From Halocatena marina (GTDB lineage: Archaea; Halobacteriota; Halobacteria; Halobacteriales; Haloarculaceae), in NCBI RefSeq assembly GCF_023276375.1, contig NZ_JALLPK010000001.1, forward strand, positions 868,001 through 932,000: a stretch of DNA of 64,000 nucleotides, read 5' to 3'. Under the pieces are notes generated by a model that saw nothing but the letters and a program-made list of their open reading frames with translations, was not told where the DNA came from and made no database searches. The position numbers and the translations under genes are program-made. Positions 1 through 8,385 of this stretch are shown here, piece by piece; position 1 is the first letter of the stretch, and every line of letters starts with the position of its first letter.

Positions 1-336
1 ATTGCGCTGGCGTACAAAGATGGTGTTTCGGTAGATACACTGAGCGCTCGCTATGGACTGTCGCGTTCGACAGTGTATTCGTGGCTCGATCGCTTCGAGT
101 ACCGCTCAATCGAAGAGGCAGTACACGACGATTCCAGACCCGGGCGGCCACCAAAACTCAGCGACAAACAGCAATCTGCGCTTCAGACTGCACTCGAATC
201 ATCGCCCACGGACTTCGATTACGAGCAGTCATCGTGGACTCCAGAGCTGCTCCAGCAACACATTAAACGCAATTTTGAGGTGTCCTACTCATTAGGTCAC
301 GTTCGTCGCTTACTCCGTGAAACTGCCAATCGATAA
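1..336 (+). pseudogene. IS630-family transposase N-terminal (helix-turn-helix) fragment, 5' end cut by window
   Basis: The frame is open from base 1 and ends at a stop at 336, giving 111 visible residues. The first part is a helix-turn-helix typical of IS630-type transposases (GVSVDTLSARYGLSRSTVYS, about residues 9-28). It is followed by a linker with the PGRPPKL motif and a second winged-helix-like segment (WTPELLQQHIKRNF). Such proteins bind the insertion-sequence ends. The catalytic DDE half, which should follow in the same or an adjacent frame, is not present in the next kilobase, so this is a stand-alone DNA-binding remnant or the first ORF of a decayed element. Inverted repeats cannot be defined because the left end lies outside the window. 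Confidence 0.75.
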
Positions 337-408
337 CCTAAATGTTCCTTATGCGTACCCACTTTGTACCGGGTTCAAAGGCGTGTATACCGTGAATATG
401 GTCTCATT

Positions 409-457
409 GGTGGTTCTATGGAATATAGGAAGTCAATAACTTTCCTGAGATACCACC
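409..457. repeat. Imperfect nested inverted repeat upstream of a small gene
   Basis: Outer arms GGTGGT (409-414) and ACCACC (452-457) enclose inner arms AGGAAGT and ACTTTCCT around a short AT loop. The structure ends about 13 bases before the ATG at 470. It could be a cruciform, an operator or a remnant insertion-sequence end. Seen by eye only. Confidence 0.35.
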
Positions 458-469
458 TATTCATCAGTG

Positions 470-607
470 ATGTCCGAGTGGTTGACTGACAGTGATTGGG
501 AGCGTATCGCGATGTTTGCGAATACTAGTATGCACGATCGTACCCCGGAGCTGCTGCTTCCAGAAGATGGAGCCGATATCGACGATACTCACCACGGTAG
601 TACTTGA
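470..607 (+). CDS. Small acidic protein, 45 residues, unknown function
   Basis: ATG at 470 to TGA at 605-607. The start MSEWLTDSDWERIAMFA is helix-forming, and the second half is acidic and proline-containing (RTPELLLPEDGADIDD). The composition is that of a haloarchaeal protein, not of random frames around it. A TATA-like stretch (CAATAAC, near 434-440) lies about 30 bases before the start and fits a leaderless transcript. I do not recognise a family with certainty. It sits between a transposase remnant and a regulator, so it may belong to the mobile region. Confidence 0.45.
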   Translation: MSEWLTDSDWERIAMFANTSMHDRTPELLLPEDGADIDDTHHGST

Positions 608-757
608 GTGACGGTACACACAAGAACGGAAAATCGTTGATCGAACGGTACCGCTTCGATCGTCTATTTTGCGCTCGATACTGCATCTTTGCTACTACCG
701 TCTCTGTGTTCTCAGATAATAGAATAGTTGGATTAGATTATTGAGCAATGAAACAGG
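608..757. other. Short intergenic region, no gene seen
   Basis: Moderately AT-rich spacer between the 45-residue gene and the end of the winged-helix gene on the opposite strand. It contains repeated GATCG-type words but no frame that looks coding and no clear terminator. Confidence 0.4.
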
Positions 758-1033
758 TCACACAAGGTTCTCTGCTTCGATTGTCTGCCAGATTTCTGTC
801 CCCTGTTCGGTGATTCCGTAAACTCGTCCCTTTCGACGATCTTCTGAAACGAGTAGCTCAACGAGCGATCGTTCTCGGAGCCGTCCAAGCGCACGCGAGA
901 CATGAGATATCGAGATATCTGCGTCATCGGCTATCTGCGATGGTGTCGCAGGACCGACTGCTAGTCGCTTGAGAACGGCTACGCGATAATTAGAGCTAAT
1001 AACGAAACTCACTTCGTCCCAGTTTGGTGTCAT
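758..1033 (-). CDS. Winged-helix transcriptional regulator (MarR/ArsR-like)
   Basis: A 91-residue single-domain DNA-binding protein. Residues about 14-35 form the first helices (ISSNYRVAVLKRLAVGPATP). Residues 35-55 form the helix-turn-helix (SQIADDADISISHVSRALGR), followed by a wing with basic residues (SEDRRKGRVYGITEQG). The ATG at 1033 is preceded at 7 bases by a strong Shine-Dalgarno sequence (GGAGG on the minus strand, plus-strand positions 1041-1045), unusual among the mostly leaderless genes here, so the start is well supported. There is no ligand or metal-binding domain. It is transcribed alone, away from the glycan genes, and its target is unknown. Confidence 0.85.
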   Translation of the reverse strand: MTPNWDEVSFVISSNYRVAVLKRLAVGPATPSQIADDADISISHVSRALGRLRERSLVELLVSEDRRKGRVYGITEQGTEIWQTIEAENLV

Positions 1034-1436
1034 TGGGTGTCCTCCATGGTGTCACAGTCGTCCTCACAACGTCCCGTATTATCCGAATACAGGTTTAGTA
1101 ATATACCACGTACCACAGCAGTTGCGTGTGTCTACTTTTTGTTAGTTAAGTTAAATAACTTTGCCTTGCGAATCGTAGCTCAGCAGTCATCCTTACGAAG
1201 CGGGCGATTATTGTTTGGGACTAATTACTCCGGTAAAGGTCGCTGCTTCGCTGATCTTCGAGTATCACAGAGGATCATGTAACATATCCATTTGAGGAAC
1301 CTATTCATTCCTTACTCATACGGTAGAAACCGTATAACAATGCGCGAACACTGGCTGAAATCAGTTCAATGGGCACCCCGATAATCAATCCATTGAGTCG
1401 TTTGGCTCGCTCTTATCACTTCATTAGATCCAAAGA
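1034..1436. other. Intergenic promoter region
   Basis: Divergent spacer between the winged-helix regulator and the DUF1616 gene. It is AT-rich near 1085-1150, where TATA-like sequences exist on both strands. I see no convincing gene in it. Confidence 0.4.
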
Positions 1437-2600
1437 GTGCGGACGGGGGAGGCTTCAGAGGTGGATACGGTGACAAACGCAACTTCAGAGCGGTCGTGGT
1501 GGCGTCGGCTCATCACTGGTTCGCTCCTATGGGAAACCATTCTCGTTATCGGTTTTGCAGTAATAGCCGATCTTGTTGTCCTGATGGTTGACCGTCCGCC
1601 CATTCGGGCAGTGTTCGGATTTCCACTCCTGTTGTTTTTTCCCGGCTACGCGATCCTGACAGTGTTGTTCCCAGGTCAGCCTCGTCGTTCTCGATACAAC
1701 ACGTTTGATCCACTCTCTCGGAGTATCAGCGGTGTCGAGCGAGTTGCATTGTCGTTCGGCATAAGTCTCGCGCTGATACCACCGATCGCGCTCGTCTTTT
1801 GGACGGTGAACGATCAGGGGTTCGGTGTCCGAGCCATCCTCTGGGTCTTCACTGCGATTATCACGCTCGGAATGATCTATGGGACGTACCGACGCTTTCG
1901 ACTACCAATGCGGGATCGATATCGCATCCCAGTCAGCCACTGGATGTCTGAGCTGCGGACAAACGGGTTCAGCGGGGGAGTGATCGGAACCCTTCTCCGG
2001 ATCGGACTGGCGATTTCGGTTATTCTCGCGGTAGGAACGCTGGGTTATGCAGTTCTCGTTCCAAACCAATCGGCGTCGTACACCAACACCTCGCTTCTCA
2101 CCCGTGGTCCGACTGGCGATCTCACTGCCGCAAATTATTCAAATGCAATGGCGGAAAACGGAGGGAACCTCATTCTCTCGATCGAGAACAATGAGAAAGA
2201 GTCAGTGTCGTACACAGTTGTCGTCAAGATACAGCGCGTAGAAACAAATGGGCAACAGACGTCTGTGAATTCTTCGGACGAACTGAAGCGTCTCCAGACA
2301 ACTGTTGTGGATGGCGAAACAGATTATCTGTCTCACACCGTATCTCCATCGATGAACGGTGAGAATCTCAGGCTGCAGTACCTCATCTACAAAGGTGACC
2401 CCCCGGCAGTCACGACGGCATCCAATGCGTATCAGACGCTCTTTATCTGGGTCGATAACCCGAGTCCGACAGCGACAAACCCAACAGGCGGTTCCGGAAC
2501 AGGTTCAGGGACAGGAACGGGATCAGGCCCGGGGTCTGGATCTGGAACAGGGCAATCACTGGCGAATACTAGCCCTACGAGAATAGCGGTGGTCGACTGA
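1437..2600 (+). CDS. DUF1616 family membrane protein
   Basis: A 387-residue protein from a GTG start. Another GTG a few codons downstream is equally possible. Five hydrophobic segments lie at about residues 31-50, 58-78, 101-122, 131-151 and 185-207. The pair ILVIGFAVIADLVVLMV and FGFPLLLFFPGYAILTVLF is the hallmark of DUF1616, a family often found beside archaeal glycosylation genes. Residues 208-345 form an extracellular beta-rich domain, and the last 40 residues are an unusual Gly/Ser/Thr-rich tail of short alternating repeats. The stop codon shares its A with the ATG of the next gene, so the two are co-transcribed. A role in surface polysaccharide handling is inferred from context only. 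Confidence 0.85.
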   Translation: MRTGEASEVDTVTNATSERSWWRRLITGSLLWETILVIGFAVIADLVVLMVDRPPIRAVFGFPLLLFFPGYAILTVLFPGQPRRSRYNTFDPLSRSISGVERVALSFGISLALIPPIALVFWTVNDQGFGVRAILWVFTAIITLGMIYGTYRRFRLPMRDRYRIPVSHWMSELRTNGFSGGVIGTLLRIGLAISVILAVGTLGYAVLVPNQSASYTNTSLLTRGPTGDLTAANYSNAMAENGGNLILSIENNEKESVSYTVVVKIQRVETNGQQTSVNSSDELKRLQTTVVDGETDYLSHTVSPSMNGENLRLQYLIYKGDPPAVTTASNAYQTLFIWVDNPSPTATNPTGGSGTGSGTGTGSGPGSGSGTGQSLANTSPTRIAVVD

Positions 2601-3181
2601 TGTGGCCGTGGGAGCATCTCGCTGTTGGCTATCTTTTCTATTCTTTTTTTACTCGCTTTCGCACCGGATCACCACCTGGTTGGATGGGCGTGCTTGCTCT
2701 CGCGTTTGGCACTCAGTTTCCAGATCTCATCGACAAACCGCTCGCGTGGGAGATTGGGCTACTTCCATCCGGAAACTCCCTCGCGCACTCTCTGTTCACA
2801 GCACTCCCGCTGTCTGCGATTGGAATCATTCTCGCTAACCGTCGTGGAGTGCCCCAGTTAGGAGTCGCGTTTGCGATTGGATATCTCCTGCACCTCCCAG
2901 GCGATGTATTCTATCCGGTGTTGTACGGTGGCGGTCCGTGGATCGATTTTCTCTTCTGGCCGATCGTTCCTGCCCAATCGGGACACGTTTCTGGGTTTGT
3001 CTATGAGTTCAGGCATTTAATCGAACGAACGGTACAGTATCTATCTTCACCGTCTGGCCAACTGTATCTAATGCTCGAAGTAGGATTACTCGGCTCGGCA
3101 GGGATAATGTGGTACGCCGATGGAATGCCCGGAGCGGGTATCCTTCGTGTCACGATCGCTCGCGTCCGAACGCAGATCTGA
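2600..3181 (+). CDS. Membrane-bound metal-dependent hydrolase, DUF457/YdjM-like
   Basis: A 193-residue protein with four or five hydrophobic helices. Conserved polar residues typical of the membrane-bound YdjM/DUF457 hydrolase family are visible: His near the N-terminus (WEHLAVGY), FPDLIDK at about 40-46, SLAHSLF at about 60-66 and LLHLPGDVFYP in the middle. These His and Asp residues are thought to bind a metal in the membrane plane. The start overlaps the stop of the DUF1616 gene by one base (TGATG). The substrate is unknown; lipid or lipid-linked sugar is an inference from the neighbours. Confidence 0.8.
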   Translation: MWPWEHLAVGYLFYSFFTRFRTGSPPGWMGVLALAFGTQFPDLIDKPLAWEIGLLPSGNSLAHSLFTALPLSAIGIILANRRGVPQLGVAFAIGYLLHLPGDVFYPVLYGGGPWIDFLFWPIVPAQSGHVSGFVYEFRHLIERTVQYLSSPSGQLYLMLEVGLLGSAGIMWYADGMPGAGILRVTIARVRTQI

Positions 3182-3194
3182 ACGCTCTATAAAT

Positions 3195-4787
3195 TCATTC
3201 TAAGTATCCGAGATCTTTGAGACGATCCTCGATCGTTTCGTTGTGTGTTTTTCGCCGGGCATCGGGATCGAACAGCGGATATTTTCGCTCTCCCGCTGAT
3301 TCGACGATCGGAAGCGTCTGACCGTCCATCTCCACATCGGCAGGAACATCAAAGGTTGCCAACACCGATGGAGCAACATCAAACAGGTGTGCGTTATTGA
3401 GTGGCACTGTCTCGTCGACCACAGCGCCTCGTGCTGCGATGAGTCCGGCACGCTTGTGATTCCATGGTTCTTCTGGGGCATCGAACTGTCCTGCTCCGAG
3501 ACGAGTTGAGAGAAACTGATCGAAATCAGTTGGGATTGTTAAGATATCCACTGCTCGGTTCGCTTCTGGTCCTTTGAAGTACTGTCCGCGCCGAACAACC
3601 GATTCAAATACTGGTTTCCCTGCGGGCGTCTCGGCCTGCTCTAAACATTCGATGAGAGCGGATCGAACCGACTCGTACTCCGACTCTGGAACGATGCCGT
3701 CTGGTTCACGACCTTCGAGATTGATACGAACACCGAGCTCAGTACGCGAGCGCATGTATGCCATCGAACGTGGAAAGTCAACCTGTTCGGTCGCGGTACT
3801 AATTGCTCTCATTGGTACGTGTCGGAGAACAAGATCATCGAGGCCGATAACAGAGAGGATCGATTCGATTCGCTGACTCGTCAGTCCCATCTTCGCTGTG
3901 CTTGCTGTCAATCGCTCAATGAAACTTGAATCAAACTGTGTGGCCTCTGTACCGTGCTTGAGTTGTGCATCTCGGACACCTGCCCACGACGGCATTCCAG
4001 TGCCACCGTTTGTCGTCTGAACAAAGCCATGCTCGCGGAGGTACTCATTTACGAGGAACGAGCGGCCCTCGTAGGGGCCAATCCCGTGATCACTCACGAC
4101 GAAGACGTTCTGGGGTTCACACGCGTCGAGCAGCTCGCCAATCTGTTCATCAACCGCACCGTAGATTCGCTCTAGCGCGGCCCAGTCACCTGGCTTTTTA
4201 TGACAGATCGTATCTGTCCACTGAAACTGGACAAATCCGAAATCCGGCTCGAAACGCTCTGCGAGATATCGGAACGCGTCACCGCGCATCCGAATACAGT
4301 CTTTTGCTGATTCGACGTCTCCGTACAACTGATACCCTCCAATCGCCTCTTCGACGTCTGAGAGTATCTCCGGAGGGTGGCATTTCGGTGCTTCGGGAGC
4401 GGTATATCCGGGAATGAGAGCTCCATCGAACGGGCGCGGTGGGTGTGTGACTGGCACGTTGACGACAACACTCCGATAGCCGCATCGGTCGAGATACTCC
4501 CACAGCGTCCGTCGTCGCACGTGCGTCCCATTGACAACGTTCCACTCATACCCGTCGAATGAAAGAAAGTCAAAAACACCGTGTTTTCCTGGATTTGTTC
4601 CCGTATACAGCGACGGCCAGGCGCTCGCAGTCCACGGTGGAATCTGTGATTCGAGCGATCCGCTTGCCCCCGAGAGAAGTCGCTGTAAGTGGGGTAACCG
4701 GTTTTGCTTGAACTGCGGTTTGAGCACCGGTAAACAAGCGGCATCGATGCCGATCAAAAGCGTCCGCAGACTCCCGTTATCGCCCAT
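3195..4787 (-). CDS. Alkaline-phosphatase-superfamily phosphodiesterase / nucleotide pyrophosphatase-like
   Basis: A 530-residue cytosolic-looking protein with no signal peptide. The metal-binding Asp is in LLIGIDAACL (D15 region). The nucleophile is Thr53 in WTASAWPSLYTGTNPGKHG, matching the Thr nucleophile of nucleotide pyrophosphatases rather than the Cys/Ser of sulfatases. Further metal ligands are in FQWTDTICHK (about 188-197) and VSDHGIG (about 231-237). The last residues read LKDLGYLE, a tail shared with two other superfamily members in this window. It converges on the membrane hydrolase gene with a gap of 13 bases. The expected reaction is hydrolysis or transfer of a phosphodiester or diphosphate-sugar bond. 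The substrate is unknown. Confidence 0.88.
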   Translation of the reverse strand: MGDNGSLRTLLIGIDAACLPVLKPQFKQNRLPHLQRLLSGASGSLESQIPPWTASAWPSLYTGTNPGKHGVFDFLSFDGYEWNVVNGTHVRRRTLWEYLDRCGYRSVVVNVPVTHPPRPFDGALIPGYTAPEAPKCHPPEILSDVEEAIGGYQLYGDVESAKDCIRMRGDAFRYLAERFEPDFGFVQFQWTDTICHKKPGDWAALERIYGAVDEQIGELLDACEPQNVFVVSDHGIGPYEGRSFLVNEYLREHGFVQTTNGGTGMPSWAGVRDAQLKHGTEATQFDSSFIERLTASTAKMGLTSQRIESILSVIGLDDLVLRHVPMRAISTATEQVDFPRSMAYMRSRTELGVRINLEGREPDGIVPESEYESVRSALIECLEQAETPAGKPVFESVVRRGQYFKGPEANRAVDILTIPTDFDQFLSTRLGAGQFDAPEEPWNHKRAGLIAARGAVVDETVPLNNAHLFDVAPSVLATFDVPADVEMDGQTLPIVESAGERKYPLFDPDARRKTHNETIEDRLKDLGYLE

Positions 4788-5371
4788 CGATTCGTCTATG
4801 GCATCGCTCGCCCTTTGTTATGGTATTCATTCTCGTTTCAGTCTACGTTTGTCCCGCCTTTACTCTGAAGATCACGGGAATGACAACCGAGAGGGAATGA
4901 TAGTGTATGTCTTGCAGAGTGGTAGCCATCAAATATGCTCAGCTGCGCTTGAAAGACTGTGGAGATATATCAGTAGTTTAGTTTGGATCACGATGTATCT
5001 TCGTAATTATATATTACGTGGGGAATGATCCTCACATCAACACCGGTCTTTCAATCCAATTCTGTTTACGACGAGCGAAAACCGCTGTAATTGGGGCCGA
5101 ATATTCAGTTCAGTCGTTTTCGATCGATATATCATCAAAAACAATCATAGTACTGAACAACGAGTCTGGTTGTACGCTGACTTGCAAATGAAACAGAGAC
5201 ACTACTTGGCTTAATCGGACGCTGTGACTTCGATCAAGGAGTTACGTCGTGATCTCACTAGAGATTCGGATCAAAGTAAGGGCGAATGAAGGACAAAGGA
5301 ACACAGCACGTCGATCCCATGTCCAGTACCGTTCCGTCCGCTTCGTCACCGCTGCTGTTCAATGATGGGAA
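4788..5371. other. Intergenic region, no gene recognised
   Basis: About 580 bases between the starts and ends of two minus-strand genes. It is AT-rich around 4990-5160, and the frames are short. I see no convincing gene, RNA or repeat. The promoter of the AP-superfamily gene should lie at its left edge. Confidence 0.4.
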
Positions 5372-5971
5372 TTATCTCTCATCGTCAGTGGCTAACTCGA
5401 TCGGGAGACGTTGCTCGCGCTGTCGTATCGAGAGGTAATGGATAATCGTCGTCAGGCCGAAGAGGCCGAGGATGATTGCTCCCGACACAGTTACTGACAC
5501 TGCGGCGAACACGCCCACATCGATGACGCCGATGGCGTATATCACCACACAGATGATCTCAATCGCGAGATACATCAATTCCCATCTGATGTCGTATCCT
5601 CCCTCGCTCGGGAGGTATTCATCGACATCGCTTGCCCGATCGGTCAGACGGATCGTTCCGCTTTCCGTATCGTAGTCGATGAGTCCTGCTTCAGCCAGTT
5701 TTGGAACGTGTGTCTGATAGAGCGAAACGTACGCACGCTTTCGCTCTTGTTCGGTCAGTTCCTCTACTGGTGTATCATACTCCCAGGCAGCCACTTCGTC
5801 AGCAAGATCAGTCAACTGCATCGATTCGCTTTCCGATCGGAGATAGTAGAGGACGAATCGACGGCGAGGACTACTCAGCAAGTCGAAGACAAGATCTTGC
5901 GACAGTGGCTCTTCATCGCTTGATTCATGATTGGTTGACATACCATTATCCGTCGGGATAGTAGTCGTCAT
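5372..5971 (-). CDS. DUF7344 winged-helix membrane regulator
   Basis: A 199-residue protein. Residues about 22-115 carry a winged-helix domain: LLSSPRRRFVLYYL, then LTDLADEVAAWEYDTPVEEL, then ERKRAYVSLYQTHVPKL and LIDYDTESGTI. This is the DUF7344 pattern of haloarchaea. Two transmembrane helices follow at about 132-152 and 157-178, and the end is short and charged. A membrane-tethered transcription factor is the natural reading. A second start (MSTNHE) lies 10 codons in. It is transcribed away from the glycan operon that begins at 6369, so it may control that operon. A second DUF7344 protein is at 14442. Confidence 0.88.
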   Translation of the reverse strand: MTTTIPTDNGMSTNHESSDEEPLSQDLVFDLLSSPRRRFVLYYLRSESESMQLTDLADEVAAWEYDTPVEELTEQERKRAYVSLYQTHVPKLAEAGLIDYDTESGTIRLTDRASDVDEYLPSEGGYDIRWELMYLAIEIICVVIYAIGVIDVGVFAAVSVTVSGAIILGLFGLTTIIHYLSIRQREQRLPIELATDDER

Positions 5972-6368
5972 CGCCGCCGAGGAAGTAGAGGTATGTTGGT
6001 TACGTTCTTTGTTACAGTCGACCTACGCCTTGTAGACCGATACTAACGGACACCGTAAAACCTGATATTGATTCCTATCGACGAGCATTCACAGAGCAAC
6101 CACATTACTGGCTGAATCCAGCCGTGATTCTACATAATACTCAAACTTCATGTTCGTAAATATACTTCTACTCGATGAAACCTGTCAATAACAAAGCAAG
6201 GGAGAAACGAGTTCTGCCCCTGTATGTCTCGCCCTCGAAGATACTCACAGTTCATTCAGCTCATCAGTAGTTGTGTGTCGTTCGAGCCACAGTCCACACG
6301 GGGACCGTGTTCCTCATCGGCAGTTGCGATCGTGTCCAATACTCATACCGAAGCGTTTGACTGGAGCC
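5972..6368. other. Divergent promoter region before the glycan operon
   Basis: About 400 bases between the DUF7344 gene and the Gfo/Idh/MocA gene. It contains AATAACAAAG at 6187-6196, a TATA-like word found before other glycan genes in this window. A 50-codon frame from the ATG at 6224 overlaps the next gene but does not look coding. Confidence 0.45.
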
Positions 6369-7391
6369 ATGTTTGAGCAGCTACCTGTCGGGGTCATCGG
6401 CGTCGGCGATATGGGTCAGCACCACGCGCGTGTCTACACGGAGTCACCCCGGGTTGATCTCGTCGGCGTCGTAGACGAAGACGAAGAGCGCGCAGAAGCA
6501 GTCGCTGCTGAGTATAGTACACGTGCACTCGACCAATCAACGGTTCTCGAGGAGGCCAAAGCGGTATCGATTGTCGTCCCAACGCGTGCGCACGCACCGA
6601 TTGCTCGAGAGGCGATCGACGCTGGTGTTGGCGTTCTCATCGAGAAGCCATTTGTTCATGACCCGTCTGTCGGACAGGATCTTATCGAACAGGCCAACGA
6701 ACGAGACGTTGTTCTTCAAGTTGGCCATATCGAACGATTTAACCCGGCAATTCGGACGCTTGCCGATATACTCGCCGATCTTGATGTAATTGCCATCGAT
6801 GCACGCCGCCTCGGACCACCGATCGACCGGGACGTCGATCAGAGTGTTGCGTTCGATCTGATGATCCACGATATTGACATTCTTCTGTCGCTCCTCGATT
6901 CCGAGCCACGGTCGATTAGTGCTGTTGGTTGCCGTGACAACCGTCACGTCACCGCGACGCTCCAGTTCGATGATGACATTGTTGGGACGCTGACAGCGAG
7001 TCGTCTCACACAGCAGAAGGTCCGTGAGTGTTGGATCACCACGAGCGAGTGTTTGATTGTCGTCGATTACATCGAGCAGACAGTTCGAATTCACCGCCAC
7101 TCGCTACCGGAGTACGTCGAATCGGCTGGTGGCGTTCGCTATCGCCACGAGAGTATCACTGAACGACCGACGGTCGAGAACGGCGAACCACTGAAACACG
7201 AGCTACTGTCGTTCGTTGACGCGGTCACGAACGGAACGGAGCCAGTTGTCACGGGGACAGACGGACTGCGAGCGCTCGAAATTGTACGGCAGATAGACGC
7301 GCTTGCAACCAGCTCCGAACAGGAGATTCCACAGAAGATTGGATCTGGAATCCTCGCCGATAGCGGGTCGGATTCCATCGGAGGGATATGA
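6369..7391 (+). CDS. Gfo/Idh/MocA family sugar oxidoreductase
   Basis: A 340-residue NAD(P)-dependent enzyme. I chose the ATG at 6369 because the Rossmann motif GVIGVGDMGQHH starts at residue 8; the 32 upstream codons of the longer frame are not protein-like. The family motif EKPF (in VLIEKPFVHD) is at about residue 93-96, and catalytic-type His/Asp residues lie in FDLMIHDIDILL. These enzymes oxidise or reduce sugar ring carbons, often on nucleotide sugars such as UDP-GlcNAc or UDP-GlcNAcA. Only one base separates its stop from the GT2 start at 7393, and WecB follows, so it is the first gene of a glycan operon. The exact substrate is unknown. Confidence 0.9.
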   Translation: MFEQLPVGVIGVGDMGQHHARVYTESPRVDLVGVVDEDEERAEAVAAEYSTRALDQSTVLEEAKAVSIVVPTRAHAPIAREAIDAGVGVLIEKPFVHDPSVGQDLIEQANERDVVLQVGHIERFNPAIRTLADILADLDVIAIDARRLGPPIDRDVDQSVAFDLMIHDIDILLSLLDSEPRSISAVGCRDNRHVTATLQFDDDIVGTLTASRLTQQKVRECWITTSECLIVVDYIEQTVRIHRHSLPEYVESAGGVRYRHESITERPTVENGEPLKHELLSFVDAVTNGTEPVVTGTDGLRALEIVRQIDALATSSEQEIPQKIGSGILADSGSDSIGGI

Positions 7392-7392
7392 T

Positions 7393-8385
7393 ATGTATCG
7401 AAATCATACGATTGGCGTCGTCGTGACAGCGTACAACGAAGAGGGATTGGTTGGCGATGTGATCAGCCGCATGCCAAGATTCGTTGACCGAGTGTACGCT
7501 GTCGATGACTGTTCGACCGACGGAACGTGGGACGAAATCACCCAACACGCTGCTACGCCGGTGAATGAGACCGTTACGTCTCCTGTTCCCGACGGAGGGC
7601 GAAACGCCGAACAGATGGTCGTTCCCATCCGACACGAGACCAACCAAGGGGTTGGCGGTGCGATCAAGTCGGGATTCGAGCACGCACTTGAGGATAGAGT
7701 AGACATTGTCGCGGTGATGGACGGTGATGGACAGATGGATCCAGCACACCTCCATCGGCTCCTCGATCCGATCATCGATGGAAAAGCCACGTACGCGAAA
7801 GGCAATCGCCTTTCGAGAATGTCCCATTTTCGAGGGATGTCACCGCTGCGTGTCATCGGGAACCTCATTCTGACCGCTCTCACGAGAATCGCGAGCGGTT
7901 ACTGGCGCATGAGTGATCCCCAAAACGGATACAATGCCATCTCTCGGTCGGCGCTCGAGCGTCTCTCGATCTCTGATCTGTACAGCGGCTATGGGTTCAG
8001 AAACGACATTCTCGTCCATTTGAACGTCCAGCAGGCAATTATCGCAGACGTTGCGATGCCAGCTATCTACGGAGAAGAAGAAAGCGGTATCCGCTACAGC
8101 AACTTCGTCCCACGGATGTCCGGGCTCTTGCTGCGTCGGTTCCTCTGGCGGCTCCATCAGCGGTACATGTCGAAGCACGGCTCCTTCGAGTCGGGTTTAT
8201 CAGCCGCAGTGATCAGTGTACTCGCGGGAGTCATTCTCCTCACTCGAACACTCTCTCGCAAACGCTCGCTGTTTTCGCGGATCAGCACTGTAGGGATGGT
8301 GTTCGGTGGTTTGCTGATGGCGCTTGCGATGGCCGAGAGTCGACACGCGAACGATGCAACCGTGGTGGTTGGTGAAGATGAGTAA
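7393..8385 (+). CDS. Glycosyltransferase family 2 with C-terminal membrane anchor
   Basis: A 330-residue protein. A GT-A fold is indicated by VVVTAYNEE at about 9-17, VDDCSTDGTW at 38-47 and the metal-binding DGDGQMDP at 110-117. The acceptor region (DPQNGYNAISRSALE) is like that of dolichol-phosphate hexose synthases. Two hydrophobic helices near the C-terminus (about 270-290 and 300-320) anchor it to the membrane. It probably moves a sugar from a nucleotide donor to a polyprenyl phosphate or lipid-linked glycan at the cytosolic face. I chose the ATG at 7393, directly after the preceding stop. It overlaps the WecB start by 8 bases, a sign of translational coupling. Confidence 0.92.
   Translation: MYRNHTIGVVVTAYNEEGLVGDVISRMPRFVDRVYAVDDCSTDGTWDEITQHAATPVNETVTSPVPDGGRNAEQMVVPIRHETNQGVGGAIKSGFEHALEDRVDIVAVMDGDGQMDPAHLHRLLDPIIDGKATYAKGNRLSRMSHFRGMSPLRVIGNLILTALTRIASGYWRMSDPQNGYNAISRSALERLSISDLYSGYGFRNDILVHLNVQQAIIADVAMPAIYGEEESGIRYSNFVPRMSGLLLRRFLWRLHQRYMSKHGSFESGLSAAVISVLAGVILLTRTLSRKRSLFSRISTVGMVFGGLLMALAMAESRHANDATVVVGEDE

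Noticed and set aside
4172..4744. 190-codon frame on the same strand as, and inside, the first AP-superfamily gene
   Set aside because: A frame shadow of a well-supported enzyme; its composition is not haloarchaeal.
6224..6376. 50-codon frame between the DUF7344 and Gfo/Idh/MocA genes
   Set aside because: Ser-rich sequence with no family resemblance; it overlaps the start of the enzyme. Only the TATA-like word upstream keeps it in question.
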